A model generated the notes under the pieces. That model had not been told where the DNA came from, searched no databases, and saw only the letters and a program-made list of their open reading frames with translations. 43,811 bases of DNA from Pseudomonadales bacterium (GTDB lineage Bacteria; Pseudomonadota; Gammaproteobacteria; Pseudomonadales; Azotimanducaceae). The stretch lies in contig JADHNT010000009.1 of the NCBI GenBank assembly GCA_016779385.1, forward strand, positions 1 through 43,811, given 5' to 3'. Positions 1 through 9,566 of the stretch are shown here, one piece after another. A program made the translations under genes and the position numbers. Position 1 is the stretch's first letter, and each line of letters starts with the position of its first letter.

Positions 1-644
1 GCGCGCACGACATTGACGTGGTTATTCCCATCCCGGAAACGAGCCGCACCGCAGCTCTTCCCCTGGCTTACGAGCTGGATGTGAAGTACCGGGAAGGGTT
101 CACCAAAAACCGCTACATCGGCCGTACCTTCATCATGCCTGGGCAGCAGCAGCGGCGGAAATCGGTGCGGCAGAAACTCAATGCCATCGACCTCGAGTTC
201 CAGGGGAAGACCGTGCTCCTCGTGGATGATTCCATCGTCCGCGGCACCACCTCTCAGCAGATTGTGGAAATGGCTCGGGAGGCAGGGGCAAAGAAGGTCT
301 ACCTGGCCTCGGCAGCGCCGCCGGTGCGATACCCCAACGTCTACGGTATCGACATGCCAGCCCCGGAGGAGTTTGTCGCTCACGGCCATACAGAGGAGGA
401 GATTTGTCGCCAGATCGGCGCCGATCGCCTGTTCTACCAACGCTTGGATGACCTCATCGCTTGTGCGAAGGAAGGCAACCCGGAGATCGAGGCCTTCGAA
501 TGCTCGGTCTTTGATGGCCATTATGTTACCGGAGACGTGGACGCCAGCTACCTCTCGGCCATCTCCGTCCATCGCTCCGACGCGGCCAAGGCCGAGCGGG
601 GGGATGGGCCCATGCGTCGCCTCGATTTGCCCGAGCACGGCTAG
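1..644 (+). CDS. purF: Amidophosphoribosyltransferase, C-terminal part (5' end outside window)
   Basis: This is the C-terminal 213 or so codons of glutamine PRPP amidotransferase, the first committed enzyme of purine synthesis, which makes 5-phosphoribosylamine from PRPP and glutamine. The frame is open from base 3, so the gene starts before the window and the N-terminal glutaminase domain is not seen. The type I phosphoribosyltransferase core is visible: [16 protein letters not shown], the oxyanion-loop region around [10 protein letters not shown], and the PRPP-binding loop [14 protein letters not shown] at bases 211-252. The stop is TAG at 642-644. The DUF1289 gene begins only 2 bases later, so the two are probably co-transcribed. 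The cut is due to the window edge; nothing suggests a pseudogene. Confidence 0.96.
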   Translation, partial: AHDIDVVIPIPETSRTAALPLAYELDVKYREGFTKNRYIGRTFIMPGQQQRRKSVRQKLNAIDLEFQGKTVLLVDDSIVRGTTSQQIVEMAREAGAKKVYLASAAPPVRYPNVYGIDMPAPEEFVAHGHTEEEICRQIGADRLFYQRLDDLIACAKEGNPEIEAFECSVFDGHYVTGDVDASYLSAISVHRSDAAKAERGDGPMRRLDLPEHG

Positions 645-646
645 CC

Positions 647-1099
647 ATGGCGGTGAAGACTCCCTGCGTGGGCCTTTGTTCTACGACCTATGGCGATTTG
701 GTTTGCCGGGGCTGCAAGCGCTTCTCCCACGAGATCGTGAATTGGAATCGCTATGGCGATGAAGAGAAACGGGCGGTATGGGCTCGCTTAGTGGCCCTCC
801 GGGATCAGGTGCTCCTGTCCCTCCTGTCCGTAGAGGATGAAGCGCTGCTCGAGGCGCAGCGGCAGAAGCACCGCATCCCGGATGATACGGGGGGCACGCC
901 GGCCTCCCGGGCCTACGGCCTGCTACGGCGAGGAGCGCGGCACATCCGTAGCCTTGGCGCCTACGGTCTGGCCCCCGCGGCGGAAGCCGAGCCCTGGAGT
1001 GCGGCGGAGCTTCGCGATGAAATCGATCGGCGCTTTTTGGCGCTTTCTGAGGCCCACTACGAGCGCTACCTGCTAAGGGAGGGACGGATTCATGGCTGA
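647..1099 (+). CDS. DUF1289 four-cysteine protein
   Basis: This 150-residue protein has the DUF1289 signature at its N-terminus: CVGLC then VCRGCKRF, giving cysteines 7, 11, 20 and 23, followed by the conserved EIVNWNRY stretch. Four cysteines in this spacing could bind zinc or an iron-sulfur cluster; the family has no settled function that I know of. The rest, about residues 40-150, is charged and helical with no motif I recognise. The start ATG at 647 lies 2 bases after the purF stop, and the stop TGA (1097-1099) sits inside the start of miaE, an 8-base overlap that suggests translational coupling. The context hints at a metal or sulfur role beside a diiron tRNA hydroxylase, but that is inference. 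Confidence 0.85.
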   Translation: MAVKTPCVGLCSTTYGDLVCRGCKRFSHEIVNWNRYGDEEKRAVWARLVALRDQVLLSLLSVEDEALLEAQRQKHRIPDDTGGTPASRAYGLLRRGARHIRSLGAYGLAPAAEAEPWSAAELRDEIDRRFLALSEAHYERYLLREGRIHG

Positions 1100-1712
1100 T
1101 ACTGAGCTGCTGGCTCCGGTGCACGCTTTCCTAGGGTCGAGGACCCCTGCTGCGTGGTGCGAGGCGGCGTCGGGGGATTTATCCACGCTGCTGAATGATC
1201 ACGCGAATTGTGAAAAGAAAGCGGCCTCGACGGCGTTGGCGCTCATGTTCCGCTATGACCGAGACGGGGTGCTGGCCGGTGCCATGAGCCGCATTGCCCG
1301 GGAGGAGCTCCGCCATTTCGAGCAGGTGGCGGCGCTCATGCGGCGGCTCGCTATTCCCCATCGCCCGGTGAGCGCCAGCCGCTATGCCCAGGGGCTTCGC
1401 GCCTTAGTGCGAAGCGCCGAGCCAGACCGGCTGCTTGACCTCCTGGTTTGCGGCGCCTTTGTGGAGGCCCGCTCCTGTGAACGCTTCCATGCCCTTAAGC
1501 CCGCCCTCCCGGAGCCCGTGGCCAAGTTCTACGGCCGTCTTCTTGCCTCCGAGGCCCGGCACTTCGAAGCCTACCTACGCCTGGCGGAGGACCGATTCAG
1601 CAAGGACGCGGTGAGCGCTCGCTGTGAGTATTTTCGGAAGGAAGAGACGCGGCTGATCGAAGGCGAGGATCCCGAGCTTCGTTTCCACAGCGGACTCCCG
1701 GCGTTTGCCTAG
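1092..1712 (+). CDS. miaE: tRNA 2-methylthio-N6-isopentenyladenosine-37 hydroxylase
   Basis: MiaE is a non-haem diiron monooxygenase that hydroxylates the isopentenyl group of ms2i6A37 in tRNAs reading UNN codons, giving ms2io6A. The 206-residue length and ferritin-like helical pattern fit the family. Candidate iron ligands are visible in two E-x2-H motifs, EELRHFEQ (near residue 76) and SEARHFEAY (near 154), together with the HANCEKKAAS helix near residue 37 and EARS near 125. The start ATG at 1092 has a strong ribosome site, AAGGGAGG at 1076-1083, and overlaps the DUF1289 stop. The stop is TAG at 1710-1712. The gene faces folD across a 27-base gap. Confidence 0.93.
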   Translation: MADTELLAPVHAFLGSRTPAAWCEAASGDLSTLLNDHANCEKKAASTALALMFRYDRDGVLAGAMSRIAREELRHFEQVAALMRRLAIPHRPVSASRYAQGLRALVRSAEPDRLLDLLVCGAFVEARSCERFHALKPALPEPVAKFYGRLLASEARHFEAYLRLAEDRFSKDAVSARCEYFRKEETRLIEGEDPELRFHSGLPAFA

Positions 1713-1739
1713 GGGGCCTAGGGGGCGAAGGGCCGCTGC

Positions 1740-2627
1740 TTAGGTGCTCGCTACGTCGGCGAGCTCGGCGGCCAAAAGGGTGTTTTCCAGCAGCGAAGCG
1801 ACGGTCATTAGGCCTACGCCGCCGGGCACGGGGGTGATATGGGCGGCCCGGGCTCGCGCAGCCTCGAACTCCACGTCTCCCACCACCTTGCCACTGCCTA
1901 GGCGGTTGATACCCACATCGATGACGATGGCTCCCGGCTTGATCCAAGCCCCCTGCACCAGCCCCGGTCGCCCCGCCGCCGCAATGACGAGGTCGGCGCG
2001 CTGAACATGCCCCGCGAGGTCCTCCGTGAACTTATGGGTGCTGGTGACAGTGCAGCCCGCGAGCAGCAGTTCCAGAGCCATGGGCCGACCGACGTGGTTG
2101 GAAGCGCCCACAATCACCGCGTGCTGGCCCCGGAGGGGCCGCCCCGTATGGCTCAAAAGGGTCATGATGCCCTTCGGGGTACAGGGGCGAAGGGCCGGGC
2201 GGCGCTGAGCTAACCGACCCAGGTTATGGGGGTGAAAGCCGTCTACATCCTTCTTCGGGGCGATGCGGTCGATGATGGCATCGTCGTCGAAGTGGGGGGG
2301 CAGGGGACTCTGAACCAGGATCCCATGGACCGTGGGGTCGGCGTTTAAGACGTCCAATTGCGCGAGCACCACCGCCGGGGCCGTTGCGGCTTCGTAGCGA
2401 TAAACCTGGGAGATGATGCCCACGGCGTCGCAAGCTCGGTGCTTGTTGCGGACGTAAATCTCTGAGGCGGGGTCGTCTCCCACGAGCACCACCGCGAGCC
2501 CCGGGGCGGCCCGCCCATCACTGAGGCGCGCGTCTACCCCAGCCTTCACCGTGCCCTTGACGATCTCCGCGATGGCCCGGCCATCGAGGATCTGCCCCAG
2601 GGGGTTTTCGCCCGCCGCAGTGTTCAA
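1740..2627 (-). CDS. folD: Bifunctional methylenetetrahydrofolate dehydrogenase / methenyl-THF cyclohydrolase
   Basis: FolD interconverts 5,10-methylene-THF, 5,10-methenyl-THF and 10-formyl-THF in the cytosol, feeding purine, methionine and formyl-Met synthesis. The family pattern is clear: [11 protein letters not shown] with the catalytic lysine near residue 62, [24 protein letters not shown], the NADP-binding [11 protein letters not shown], and the C-terminal [19 protein letters not shown]. The 295-residue length is normal. The only reasonable start is TTG at 2627-2625, preceded by AAGGCGA about 7 bases upstream; no in-frame ATG lies near the expected N-terminus, so the start is less certain than the gene. 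It ends in TAA, facing miaE. Confidence 0.95.
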   Translation of the reverse strand: MNTAAGENPLGQILDGRAIAEIVKGTVKAGVDARLSDGRAAPGLAVVLVGDDPASEIYVRNKHRACDAVGIISQVYRYEAATAPAVVLAQLDVLNADPTVHGILVQSPLPPHFDDDAIIDRIAPKKDVDGFHPHNLGRLAQRRPALRPCTPKGIMTLLSHTGRPLRGQHAVIVGASNHVGRPMALELLLAGCTVTSTHKFTEDLAGHVQRADLVIAAAGRPGLVQGAWIKPGAIVIDVGINRLGSGKVVGDVEFEAARARAAHITPVPGGVGLMTVASLLENTLLAAELADVAST

Positions 2628-2728
2628 ATCGCTTTCGCCTTAACTAAGAGTCGAGAGCGAATTCTCGCACGGTGCCAGGGGGGCGCCTAGGGCGGGGTCC
2701 CCCGGGGGGCGGTAAGGCTGGTCCTGCG

Positions 2729-2757
2729 TTGACGCCTAATGAGGGGGGGCGTACCAT
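2729..2757 (+). promoter_or_regulatory. Likely sigma-70 promoter of the tRNA-Arg/tRNA-His unit
   Basis: TTGACG at 2729-2734 and TACCAT at 2752-2757 are separated by 17 bases and followed by a GC-rich segment (CGCGCC). A GC-rich discriminator is usual for stringently controlled stable RNA promoters. The predicted start lies about 75 bases upstream of tRNA-Arg. Only sequence resemblance supports this. Confidence 0.5.
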
Positions 2758-2840
2758 CGCGCCTCCTGAAAAGGGGCGTCTCCAACGACGCAGCCAGCGG
2801 TTGGATGCGGCGTAATGTTGGGGAAAGCGTCGAACCCAAA

Positions 2841-2917
2841 GCGCCCGTAGCTCAACTGGATAGAGCATCGGCCTTCTAAGCCGAGGGTTGCAGGTTCGAG
2901 CCCTGCCGGGCGCGCCA
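2841..2917 (+). tRNA. tRNA-Arg (anticodon TCT)
   Basis: The 77-base cloverleaf folds fully: acceptor GCGCCCG (2841-2847) pairs with CGGGCGC (2907-2913), the D arm is GCTC/GAGC, the anticodon stem TCGGC/GCCGA holds the loop CTTCTAA with anticodon TCT at 2875-2877, and the T arm contains GGTTCGAG. Discriminator G and an encoded CCA (2915-2917) follow. The tRNA reads AGA and AGG. It lies 46 bases before tRNA-His, between folD and tig, a position for tRNA clusters that I recall from Pseudomonas. Confidence 0.97.
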
Positions 2918-2963
2918 ACGCTGGGGCAGCAGGAAGGAAAGGGCGTAGCACCATCGCGTTATG

Positions 2964-3039
2964 GTGGGCGTAGCTCAGCTGGTAGAGCTCCGGATTGTGA
3001 TTCCGGCGGTCGTGGGTTCGAGCCCCATCGTCCACCCCA
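2964..3039 (+). tRNA. tRNA-His (anticodon GTG)
   Basis: Acceptor GTGGGCG (2964-2970) pairs with CGTCCAC (3029-3035), including one G-T pair. The anticodon stem CCGGA/TCCGG holds GTG at 2997-2999, and the T arm carries GGTTCGAG. The discriminator is C (3036) followed by an encoded CCA. A G at 2963 can serve as the extra G-1 that pairs with C73 and is characteristic of tRNA-His. Confidence 0.97.
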
Positions 3040-3115
3040 TTTCCCTCCGTTCCTGATTCCCTCCGCGAAGGCGCCCTAGAAGTTCTGAGCGGTACGCTCC
3101 CCGGGGGCGTCCATC

Positions 3116-3125
3116 GGTTTAAACC
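3116..3125. repeat. 10-bp perfect palindrome upstream of tig
   Basis: GGTTTAAACC lies 18 bases before the tig start, in the leader between tRNA-His and tig. It could be an operator or chance; nothing else supports a role. Confidence 0.3.
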
Positions 3126-3143
3126 AGCCATAACGAGACCAGT

Positions 3144-4502
3144 ATGCAGGTAACGATCGAGACCACCGAGGCGCTCGAGCGCAAGATGACGGTGCAGCTT
3201 CCCGCGGAGGACTTCCAGCAAGAGGTCCAAAAGCGCCTTCAAGACACGGCACGGCGGGCGCGCCTGCCTGGCTTCCGTCCCGGACGGGTTCCGCTTAAGG
3301 AAATTCAGCGTCGCTTCGGCCCTGGGGTTCGGCAGGAAGTCGCTGGCGAGCTGATGCAGCGTACGGTCTTTCAGGCCATGGCGGAGCAGTCCCTGCGCCC
3401 CGCGGGGCAGCCAAGCCTCGAGTGGGTTTCGGAGAACGACGACACCCAGTTCGCCTACGCAGCTACCTTCGAGGTGTTCCCTGAAGTCGCCCTCGGGGAT
3501 CTTTCCGCGGCCACGGTGGAAACGCCGGAAGCCGAGGTGACGGAAGCGGATATTGACACCATGATCGAGCGCCTCCGGGAGCAGCGGAAGGCCTTCGTGG
3601 TCGAAGAGGGCCGGGCGGCCGAGGACGGGGACGAGATCACCGTCGACTTCACCGGCTTCCTGGGCGAGGAGGCCTTTGAGGGCGGCGCTGCGGAAGATGC
3701 CAAGATCGTGCTTGGCAGCGGCCGCATGATTCCCGGCTTCGAAGAGGGGCTTCAGGGCCTTAAAGCCGGGGATGAAAAGCGCCTGGAGGTGACCTTCCCC
3801 GAGGACTACGGTAATGAAGCCCTAAAGGGCCAGGCGGCGGTTTTCGAAATCAAGGCCAAGGCCGTGGCCAAAGCTGAGATGCCTGAGTTAGATGAGGCCT
3901 TCTTCACGCAGTTTGGCGTGGAAGACGGCGAGCTCAGCTCCTTCCGGGCAGAAGTGCGGTCGAACATGGAGCGTGAGCTCCGCAACGCCATGCGCACGCG
4001 AGTAAAGAATCAAGTTATGGACGCACTGGCCGATCAGCATGAGGTCGACCTGCCGAAGGCCATGGTGCATGAAGAGATCCATCGCATGCAGCACGACATG
4101 GCGCGCCAGTTCGGAGGCCAGGGTATGGATCCGCACCAGCTGCCGGCGGACCTCTTCCGCAGCCAGGCGGAGCGTCGGGTAAAACTGGGATTGCTCATGT
4201 CCCACGTGGTGGATGAGCAGGCCATGACCGCTGATGACGCGCGGGTGGAAGCCATGCTCGACGACATCGCGGCGCCTTACGATGAGCCGGAGCAGGTGAA
4301 GAGCTGGTACCATGGCAACGACGAGCAAATGAGCCAGCTGCGGAACGCGGCCATCGAGGAGCAGGTTGTTGATTGGCTTCTCGAGAAGATGGCCGTGAGC
4401 ACCGTCGCCATGTCCTACGAAGAGGCCCTGGCAGCGGCCCAGCAACAGGGCAAGGGTTCAGTTGACGACGACGCTGTCGAGGTCGACGGCGCCGAAAGCT
4501 AA
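3144..4502 (+). CDS. tig: Trigger factor, ribosome-bound chaperone
   Basis: Trigger factor binds ribosomal protein L23 at the exit tunnel and shields nascent chains. Its 452 residues show the normal three parts: an N-terminal ribosome-binding domain with the signature GFRPGRVP at residues 43-50, an FKBP-type prolyl isomerase domain at about 155-245 (DFTGFLGEEAFEGG, GSGRMIPGFEEGLQGLKAGDE), and a helical C-terminal chaperone domain. The C-terminal end is acidic. The ATG at 3144 has only a weak upstream purine run (AACGAGA). clpP follows after 24 bases, giving the widespread tig-clpP-clpX-lon order that groups folding and degradation. Confidence 0.97.
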   Translation: MQVTIETTEALERKMTVQLPAEDFQQEVQKRLQDTARRARLPGFRPGRVPLKEIQRRFGPGVRQEVAGELMQRTVFQAMAEQSLRPAGQPSLEWVSENDDTQFAYAATFEVFPEVALGDLSAATVETPEAEVTEADIDTMIERLREQRKAFVVEEGRAAEDGDEITVDFTGFLGEEAFEGGAAEDAKIVLGSGRMIPGFEEGLQGLKAGDEKRLEVTFPEDYGNEALKGQAAVFEIKAKAVAKAEMPELDEAFFTQFGVEDGELSSFRAEVRSNMERELRNAMRTRVKNQVMDALADQHEVDLPKAMVHEEIHRMQHDMARQFGGQGMDPHQLPADLFRSQAERRVKLGLLMSHVVDEQAMTADDARVEAMLDDIAAPYDEPEQVKSWYHGNDEQMSQLRNAAIEEQVVDWLLEKMAVSTVAMSYEEALAAAQQQGKGSVDDDAVEVDGAES

Positions 4503-4529
4503 GATCCATCGAGAGGAAGCGAGGCTGTG

Positions 4530-5168
4530 ATGAGCGATCACCACGAGATCCAAAACCTGGGCCTAGTCCCCATGGTGGTAGAGCAGTCGGCTCGGGGAGA
4601 GCGCGGCTACGATATTTACTCGCGCCTTCTAAAGGATCGCATCATCTTTGCCGTGGGTCCGGTCGACGATCATATGGCCAACCTCATCGTAGCTCAGATG
4701 CTGTTCCTGGAATCGGAGAACCCGGACAAGGACGTGCATCTGTACATTAACTCCCCTGGGGGTTCGGTGACGGCGGGGCTCGCGATCTACGACACCATGC
4801 AGTTTATCCGCTGTGATGTGCTCACCATGTGCGTGGGCCACGCGGCGAGCATGGGGGCGTTGCTGCTGGCCGCTGGCGCGCCGGGGAAGCGTTTCGCGCT
4901 TCCCAATGCGCGGATCATGATTCACCAGCCCTCCGGTGGTTCCCAGGGGGTGGCATCGGATATCGAGATCCAGGCGCGGGAAATCCTTCGCATGCGGACC
5001 CAGCTCAATGAGATTCTGGCCAGCCACACTGGGCAAAGCATCGAGCAGATCGCCAAGGACACTGACCGGGACCGCTGGATGACCCCCGATGAAGCAGCCA
5101 GCTATGGGCTCATTGACACCGTGCAACGGCCTCGGAAGCCCGGCGCAGCGGAAAGCGACGCGGCCTAG
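4530..5168 (+). CDS. clpP: ATP-dependent Clp protease proteolytic subunit
   Basis: ClpP forms the tetradecameric serine protease chamber that works with ClpX or ClpA in the cytosol. From the ATG at 4530 (212 residues) the catalytic triad falls at Ser107 (GHAASMGA), His132 (IMIHQPSGG) and Asp181 (TDRDRW), with the same spacing as E. coli ClpP. A GTG directly before this ATG, at 4527, is an alternative start adding one residue; AGAGGAAG at 4512-4519 serves either. The N-terminal [18 protein letters not shown] is probably removed as a propeptide. clpX follows after 78 bases. Confidence 0.97.
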   Translation: MSDHHEIQNLGLVPMVVEQSARGERGYDIYSRLLKDRIIFAVGPVDDHMANLIVAQMLFLESENPDKDVHLYINSPGGSVTAGLAIYDTMQFIRCDVLTMCVGHAASMGALLLAAGAPGKRFALPNARIMIHQPSGGSQGVASDIEIQAREILRMRTQLNEILASHTGQSIEQIAKDTDRDRWMTPDEAASYGLIDTVQRPRKPGAAESDAA

Positions 5169-5246
5169 GTAGGGCTCCCTGGGCTTGCAATATGGGCCTG
5201 CAGAACGCATGGTATTTGAAGAACTGATGACGGCCGAGGGTCTGGC

Positions 5247-6533
5247 ATGAGCGACGAGCAAAACGGAAAGGGCGACGACGGCGGCAAGCTGCTGTACTGC
5301 TCGTTTTGCGGGAAAAGCCAGCATGAGGTTCGCAAGCTGATTGCGGGCCCGTCCGTGTTCATTTGCGATGAGTGTGTCGAGCTCTGCAACGACATCATCC
5401 GTGAGGAAGTGCAGGAGAGCGAGGAGAAATCCGAGCAGGCGCGCTTACCCAAGCCGGATGAGATCAAGGCCATCCTCGACGAATACGTCATTGGACAGGA
5501 TAGCGCCAAGCGCGTGCTGTCTGTGGCGGTCTACAACCATTACAAGCGTCTGAATTACAAGGGCAAAAAGAACGACGTCGAGCTTTCAAAGTCGAACATC
5601 CTTCTCCTCGGTCCCACAGGCAGTGGCAAAACGCTACTCGCGGAAACCCTGGCCCGCCTTCTGGATGTGCCCTTCACCATCGCCGACGCCACCACGCTTA
5701 CGGAAGCGGGGTACGTCGGGGAGGATGTCGAGAACATCATCCAGAAGCTCCTTCAGAAATGCGATTACGATGTCGAGAAGGCCCAGGTGGGCATTGTTTA
5801 TATCGACGAAATCGACAAGATCTCTCGCAAGTCGGATAACCCCTCCATTACGCGGGATGTTTCCGGGGAGGGGGTACAGCAGGCGCTGCTTAAGCTCATT
5901 GAGGGTACGGTGGCGTCCGTGCCGCCCCAGGGTGGTCGTAAGCATCCTCAGCAGGAATTCCTGCAGGTGGACACCAAAAATATCCTCTTCATTTGCGGAG
6001 GGGCCTTCGCAGGGTTGGATAAGGTTATCCAGGAACGCTCTGATAAGAGCGGCATTGGCTTTAACGCCGTGGTGAAGGGCGAGTCCGACGCCAAATCCAT
6101 CGGCCAGCTGCTCAGCCAGATTGAGCCCGAGGATTTGATTAGGTACGGCCTTATCCCCGAGTTCGTCGGACGCCTGCCCCTGATCGCCACCCTAGGCGAG
6201 CTCGACTCCGACGCCCTGGTGCGAATTCTCACGGAGCCGAAAAATAGCCTAACGAAGCAGTACGGGAAGCTCTTCGAGATGGACGGTGTGGAAGTGGACT
6301 TCCGGGATGACGCCCTACGGGCCGTGGCAAAGCGTGCCATGGAGCGTAAAACCGGCGCCCGGGGTCTCCGTTCCATCCTTGAGAATGTGCTTCTCGATAT
6401 CATGTACCGCCTCCCTTCCGAGGCGGGCGTCAGCAAAATTGTGATCGACGAATCGGTGATTCAAGGCGAATCGGAGCCCATGATGATTTACGAGAACGTC
6501 GAGCAAGCACGGGCGGTACCGGAGGATCACTAA
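5247..6533 (+). CDS. clpX: ClpX, ATP-dependent unfoldase of ClpXP
   Basis: ClpX is the AAA+ hexamer that recognises tagged substrates (including SsrA-tagged ones), unfolds them and passes them to ClpP. The 428-residue protein has the N-terminal zinc-binding domain (CSFCGKS ... CDECVELC, within residues 17-45), Walker A GPTGSGKT near residue 118, Walker [11 protein letters not shown] near 183, the sensor and pore region, and the IGF loop for ClpP docking, visible as SGIGFNAVV near residue 270. The ATG at 5247 follows CGAGGG. The 78-base gap after clpP contains no convincing promoter. The stop is TAA. Confidence 0.97.
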   Translation: MSDEQNGKGDDGGKLLYCSFCGKSQHEVRKLIAGPSVFICDECVELCNDIIREEVQESEEKSEQARLPKPDEIKAILDEYVIGQDSAKRVLSVAVYNHYKRLNYKGKKNDVELSKSNILLLGPTGSGKTLLAETLARLLDVPFTIADATTLTEAGYVGEDVENIIQKLLQKCDYDVEKAQVGIVYIDEIDKISRKSDNPSITRDVSGEGVQQALLKLIEGTVASVPPQGGRKHPQQEFLQVDTKNILFICGGAFAGLDKVIQERSDKSGIGFNAVVKGESDAKSIGQLLSQIEPEDLIRYGLIPEFVGRLPLIATLGELDSDALVRILTEPKNSLTKQYGKLFEMDGVEVDFRDDALRAVAKRAMERKTGARGLRSILENVLLDIMYRLPSEAGVSKIVIDESVIQGESEPMMIYENVEQARAVPEDH

Positions 6534-6644
6534 GCCTCCTCGAAGTTTCCTGTAGGGTGAGCGGTGGCGCTCCACAAGTCCCCACGGCGATGTGGTTGAG
6601 CTCCCCTCCCGTAGAACGCCTAACCCCCCGGAAAAGGACCCCCC

Positions 6645-9071
6645 ATGGCCAGTGATGAGGCAAGCGAGCTCACCGATCTTCCCATTCTTCCCCTCCGCGA
6701 TATGGTGGTCTTTCCGCAGGGGGTTCACCCGCTCTTCGTAGGGACCGCACGATCTATCAAGGCCCTAGAAGCGGCCATGGACGACGATAAAAAAGTCCTG
6801 CTTGTAGCCAAGCGGGACGCGGAGGTCGAAGATCCAGGCTTCGAGGATTTGTTCGCCATTGGCACGATTTCTACCATCCTCCAGCTCCTCAAGTTGCCTG
6901 ACGGTACGGTTAAGGTCCTCATTGAAGGGGGACAGCGGGGCGCGATCCGAACGCTCGACACCGATGGTCCGTTCCTGACGGCTTCGGTGGAGCCCCTGGC
7001 CGAGCCGAAGCGGAGCGGACGGGAGGCCGAAGGCCTGGTGCGTTCCATCATGGGGCCCTTCGAAAGCTATGTGCAGGCGTCCAGGAAGGTCCCGCAGGAG
7101 GTTCTTACTTCGGTCTCGGCCATCGAAGACCCTGCACGCTTGGTGGATACGATTGCGAGCCAGCTCAGCCTTAAGCTCGAGGACAAGCAAGCCATCCTCG
7201 AGGCCGTGGAGCTAGAAACCCGTCTGGAGCGCCTCCTAGGCCTCCTCGAGGGGGAAATGGACGTCTTCGAGCTCGAAAAGCGCATTCGCGGGCGGGTCAA
7301 AAAGCAGATGGAGAAAAGCCAGCGCGAGTACTATCTGAATGAGCAGATGAAGGCCATTCAGAAGGAACTCGGCGAGCTGGAGGAGGGCGCCCCGAGCGAG
7401 GTGGATGCCCTGGCAGAGCGCATTGATAGCTCAGGCATGACGGAGGAAGCGAAGGGTAAGGCGAAGAGCGAACTGGCTAAGCTCAAGAGCATGTCCCCCA
7501 TGTCTGCGGAAGCCACCGTAGTCCGGGCTTACCTCGATTGGATTCTGTCCGTGCCCTGGACAGCGAAGAGCAAGCTGCGCCGGGACCTCGCAGCGGCGGA
7601 GAAGGTGCTCGATACCGATCACTACGGTCTCGAGGAAGTGAAAACCCGAATTCTCGAGTTTCTTGCGGTGCAGCAGCGGGTTAAGAAGCTTAAGGGCCCC
7701 GTCCTGTGCCTGGTGGGGCCGCCGGGGGTCGGGAAGACCTCGCTTGGAGAATCCATCGCTAAAGCGACAAACCGTAAGTTCGTACGCATGGCCCTGGGCG
7801 GCGTTCGCGACGAGGCCGAAATCCGTGGACACCGTCGAACCTACATTGGCTCCTTGCCCGGCAAGGTGCTGCAGAAGATGGCGAAGACCGAGGTGCGAAA
7901 CCCACTCTTCTTGCTCGATGAGATCGACAAGATGGGAATGGACATGCGCGGCGACCCGGCGTCGGCCCTTCTTGAGGTGCTTGATCCCGAGCAAAACCAC
8001 ACCTTCAATGATCACTACCTTGAGGTCGATTATGACCTTTCTGAAGTGCTCTTTATTTGCACCTCGAACAGCATGAACATTCCGGCGCCGCTCCTAGATC
8101 GGATGGAAGTGATCCGCATTCCGGGGTACACGGAAGATGAAAAGCTGGCCATTGCGAAGCGTTACCTGCTGCCCAAGCAGCGGAAGAACGCAGGTCTGAA
8201 GGCCCACGAGCTCGAGGTCGACGACGATACGCTACGCCTCATGATTCGCTATTACACCCGGGAGGCGGGGGTGCGGGAGCTTGAGCGGCAGCTGGCTAAG
8301 CTTTGCCGCAAGGTTGTTCGGGAGCGCCTTGGCAAGGATAGCAAGGCGCCCGGCGTTGCCGTGAACGAAGCCCTCCTCGAGGACTACAACGGAGTGCGGA
8401 AGTACGACTACGGCCGCGCCGAAGAGGCCGATCAAATTGGCACGGTAACGGGCCTCGCCTGGACCCAGGTTGGCGGCGAACTCTTGAATATTGAGGCCGC
8501 TATCATGCCAGGCAAGGGCCGGCAGGTGCGCACGGGCTCCCTCGGTGATGTCATGCAGGAGTCTATTCAGGCGGCCCTTACTGTGGTTCGGAGCCGGTCC
8601 GCGGTGCTGGGCCTCAGAAAGGATTTCCACGAGAAGAACGATATCCACATTCACGTGCCGGAGGGCGCCACGCCAAAGGATGGTCCGAGTGCGGGCATTG
8701 GGATGTGTACGGCGCTAATCTCTGCCTTGACGAGCATCCCGGTTCGCGCCGATGTCGCCATGACCGGCGAGATTACCCTGCGGGGCCAGGTTTTACCCAT
8801 TGGCGGCCTCAAGGAGAAGCTCCTGGCTGCCCATCGCGGTGGCATTAAGATCGTCCTGATACCTGAGCGTAATGCCAGGGACCTCAAGGAAATTCCCGAC
8901 CATATCAAGGGGGATCTCGACATCCGGCCCGTTAAGTGGATCGATGAGGTCCTGGAAATTGCCCTGACGCGCATGCCCGAGCCTCGCTTGGAAACGGAGG
9001 AGGAGGGGAGCGCAGAGGCCGTGGCCGAGGGGTCCGAGGGTGATCAGGCCGTGCGTATCTCCACCCATTAG
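6645..9071 (+). CDS. lon: Lon, ATP-dependent serine protease
   Basis: Lon is the hexameric AAA+ protease that degrades damaged and short-lived regulatory proteins. The 808 residues show an N-terminal LonN substrate domain ([21 protein letters not shown]), a coiled-coil linker, the ATPase with Walker A GPPGVGKT (residues 358-365) and Walker [10 protein letters not shown], and the protease domain with Ser682 ([10 protein letters not shown]) and Lys725 (GGLKEK), the Ser-Lys dyad with E. coli spacing. The acidic C-terminal tail ([18 protein letters not shown]) goes beyond the conserved core. AAGGA at 6634-6638 precedes the ATG. The 111-base gap after clpX contains no clear sigma-32 promoter. Confidence 0.98.
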   Translation: MASDEASELTDLPILPLRDMVVFPQGVHPLFVGTARSIKALEAAMDDDKKVLLVAKRDAEVEDPGFEDLFAIGTISTILQLLKLPDGTVKVLIEGGQRGAIRTLDTDGPFLTASVEPLAEPKRSGREAEGLVRSIMGPFESYVQASRKVPQEVLTSVSAIEDPARLVDTIASQLSLKLEDKQAILEAVELETRLERLLGLLEGEMDVFELEKRIRGRVKKQMEKSQREYYLNEQMKAIQKELGELEEGAPSEVDALAERIDSSGMTEEAKGKAKSELAKLKSMSPMSAEATVVRAYLDWILSVPWTAKSKLRRDLAAAEKVLDTDHYGLEEVKTRILEFLAVQQRVKKLKGPVLCLVGPPGVGKTSLGESIAKATNRKFVRMALGGVRDEAEIRGHRRTYIGSLPGKVLQKMAKTEVRNPLFLLDEIDKMGMDMRGDPASALLEVLDPEQNHTFNDHYLEVDYDLSEVLFICTSNSMNIPAPLLDRMEVIRIPGYTEDEKLAIAKRYLLPKQRKNAGLKAHELEVDDDTLRLMIRYYTREAGVRELERQLAKLCRKVVRERLGKDSKAPGVAVNEALLEDYNGVRKYDYGRAEEADQIGTVTGLAWTQVGGELLNIEAAIMPGKGRQVRTGSLGDVMQESIQAALTVVRSRSAVLGLRKDFHEKNDIHIHVPEGATPKDGPSAGIGMCTALISALTSIPVRADVAMTGEITLRGQVLPIGGLKEKLLAAHRGGIKIVLIPERNARDLKEIPDHIKGDLDIRPVKWIDEVLEIALTRMPEPRLETEEEGSAEAVAEGSEGDQAVRISTH

Positions 9072-9101
9072 CGTAGGGTGGTAACTTCGCTCACCGCGAA
9101 A

Positions 9102-9131
9102 TTGACACCATTTTAAAAGCGTTGGTATAAA
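9102..9131 (+). promoter_or_regulatory. Strong sigma-70 promoter for hupB
   Basis: A perfect -35 TTGACA (9102-9107) is followed by TATAAA (9126-9131) after 18 bases. The start codon of the HU gene is 65 bases further on. This is one of the best consensus promoters in the window and fits an abundant nucleoid protein. It also means hupB can be expressed apart from lon. Confidence 0.7.
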
Positions 9132-9195
9132 GCGCGGTCGGCGGAAAAAACAGAATAAAATCCGTCAAAGGCTAACTAACCTCAAAGGGGCTGTT

Positions 9196-9468
9196 GTGAA
9201 TAAAGCTGAATTGGTCGAAAAGGTCGCTGAAGCGGCTGATATCTCTAAGTCTGCTGCGGCGCGGGCCGTCGATGGTATGCTCGATGCAATTACGGAGAGC
9301 CTTAAGGCCTCGGAGCAGGTTTCCCTTGTGGGATTTGGCACCTTCGCTGTTAAACAGCGTGCTGCTCGCGAAGGCCGTAACCCACAAACCGGCGCAACGA
9401 TTCAAATTGCCGAAGCTCGGGTACCGGGCTTTAAGGCCGGCAAGGCATTGAAAGACGCACTGAAGTAA
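9196..9468 (+). CDS. hupB: DNA-binding protein HU-beta
   Basis: HU is the small dimeric nucleoid protein that bends and supercoils DNA. All 90 residues align with the family: N-terminal [21 protein letters not shown], the central [25 protein letters not shown] leading into the DNA-binding arm, and the ending [14 protein letters not shown]. The start is GTG at 9196, preceded by AAAGGGG at 9184-9190. Upstream is a strong promoter and downstream a hairpin terminator, so it is a single-gene unit between lon and ppiD, as in many gammaproteobacteria. Its codons look biased towards a highly expressed gene (many GCT, AAG). Confidence 0.97.
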   Translation: MNKAELVEKVAEAADISKSAAARAVDGMLDAITESLKASEQVSLVGFGTFAVKQRAAREGRNPQTGATIQIAEARVPGFKAGKALKDALK

Positions 9469-9498
9469 GGCTTCTCGGGCTTCGGCTCGAAACCCAGG

Positions 9499-9530
9499 AA
9501 AAGGCGCAGGACTGCGCCTTTTCTTGTTTT
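9499..9530 (+). terminator. Rho-independent terminator after hupB
   Basis: AAAAGGCGCA (9499-9508), loop GGAC, then TGCGCCTTTT (9513-9522) and a T-rich tail to 9530. It is a 10-bp perfect stem, so the hupB transcript should end before ppiD. Confidence 0.88.
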
Positions 9531-9566
9531 AGGTGGTGGTTAATTGGGAAGGGAGCGAGGCAAGGC

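Noticed and set aside
3888-4445. Minus-strand open frame opposite tig
   Set aside because: Shadow of the conserved trigger factor gene, no motif and no ribosome site.
6534-6644. Search for a sigma-32 heat-shock promoter before lon (and in the clpP-clpX gap)
   Set aside because: No CTTGAA-like -35 with a CCCCAT-like -10 at 13-15 bases was seen.
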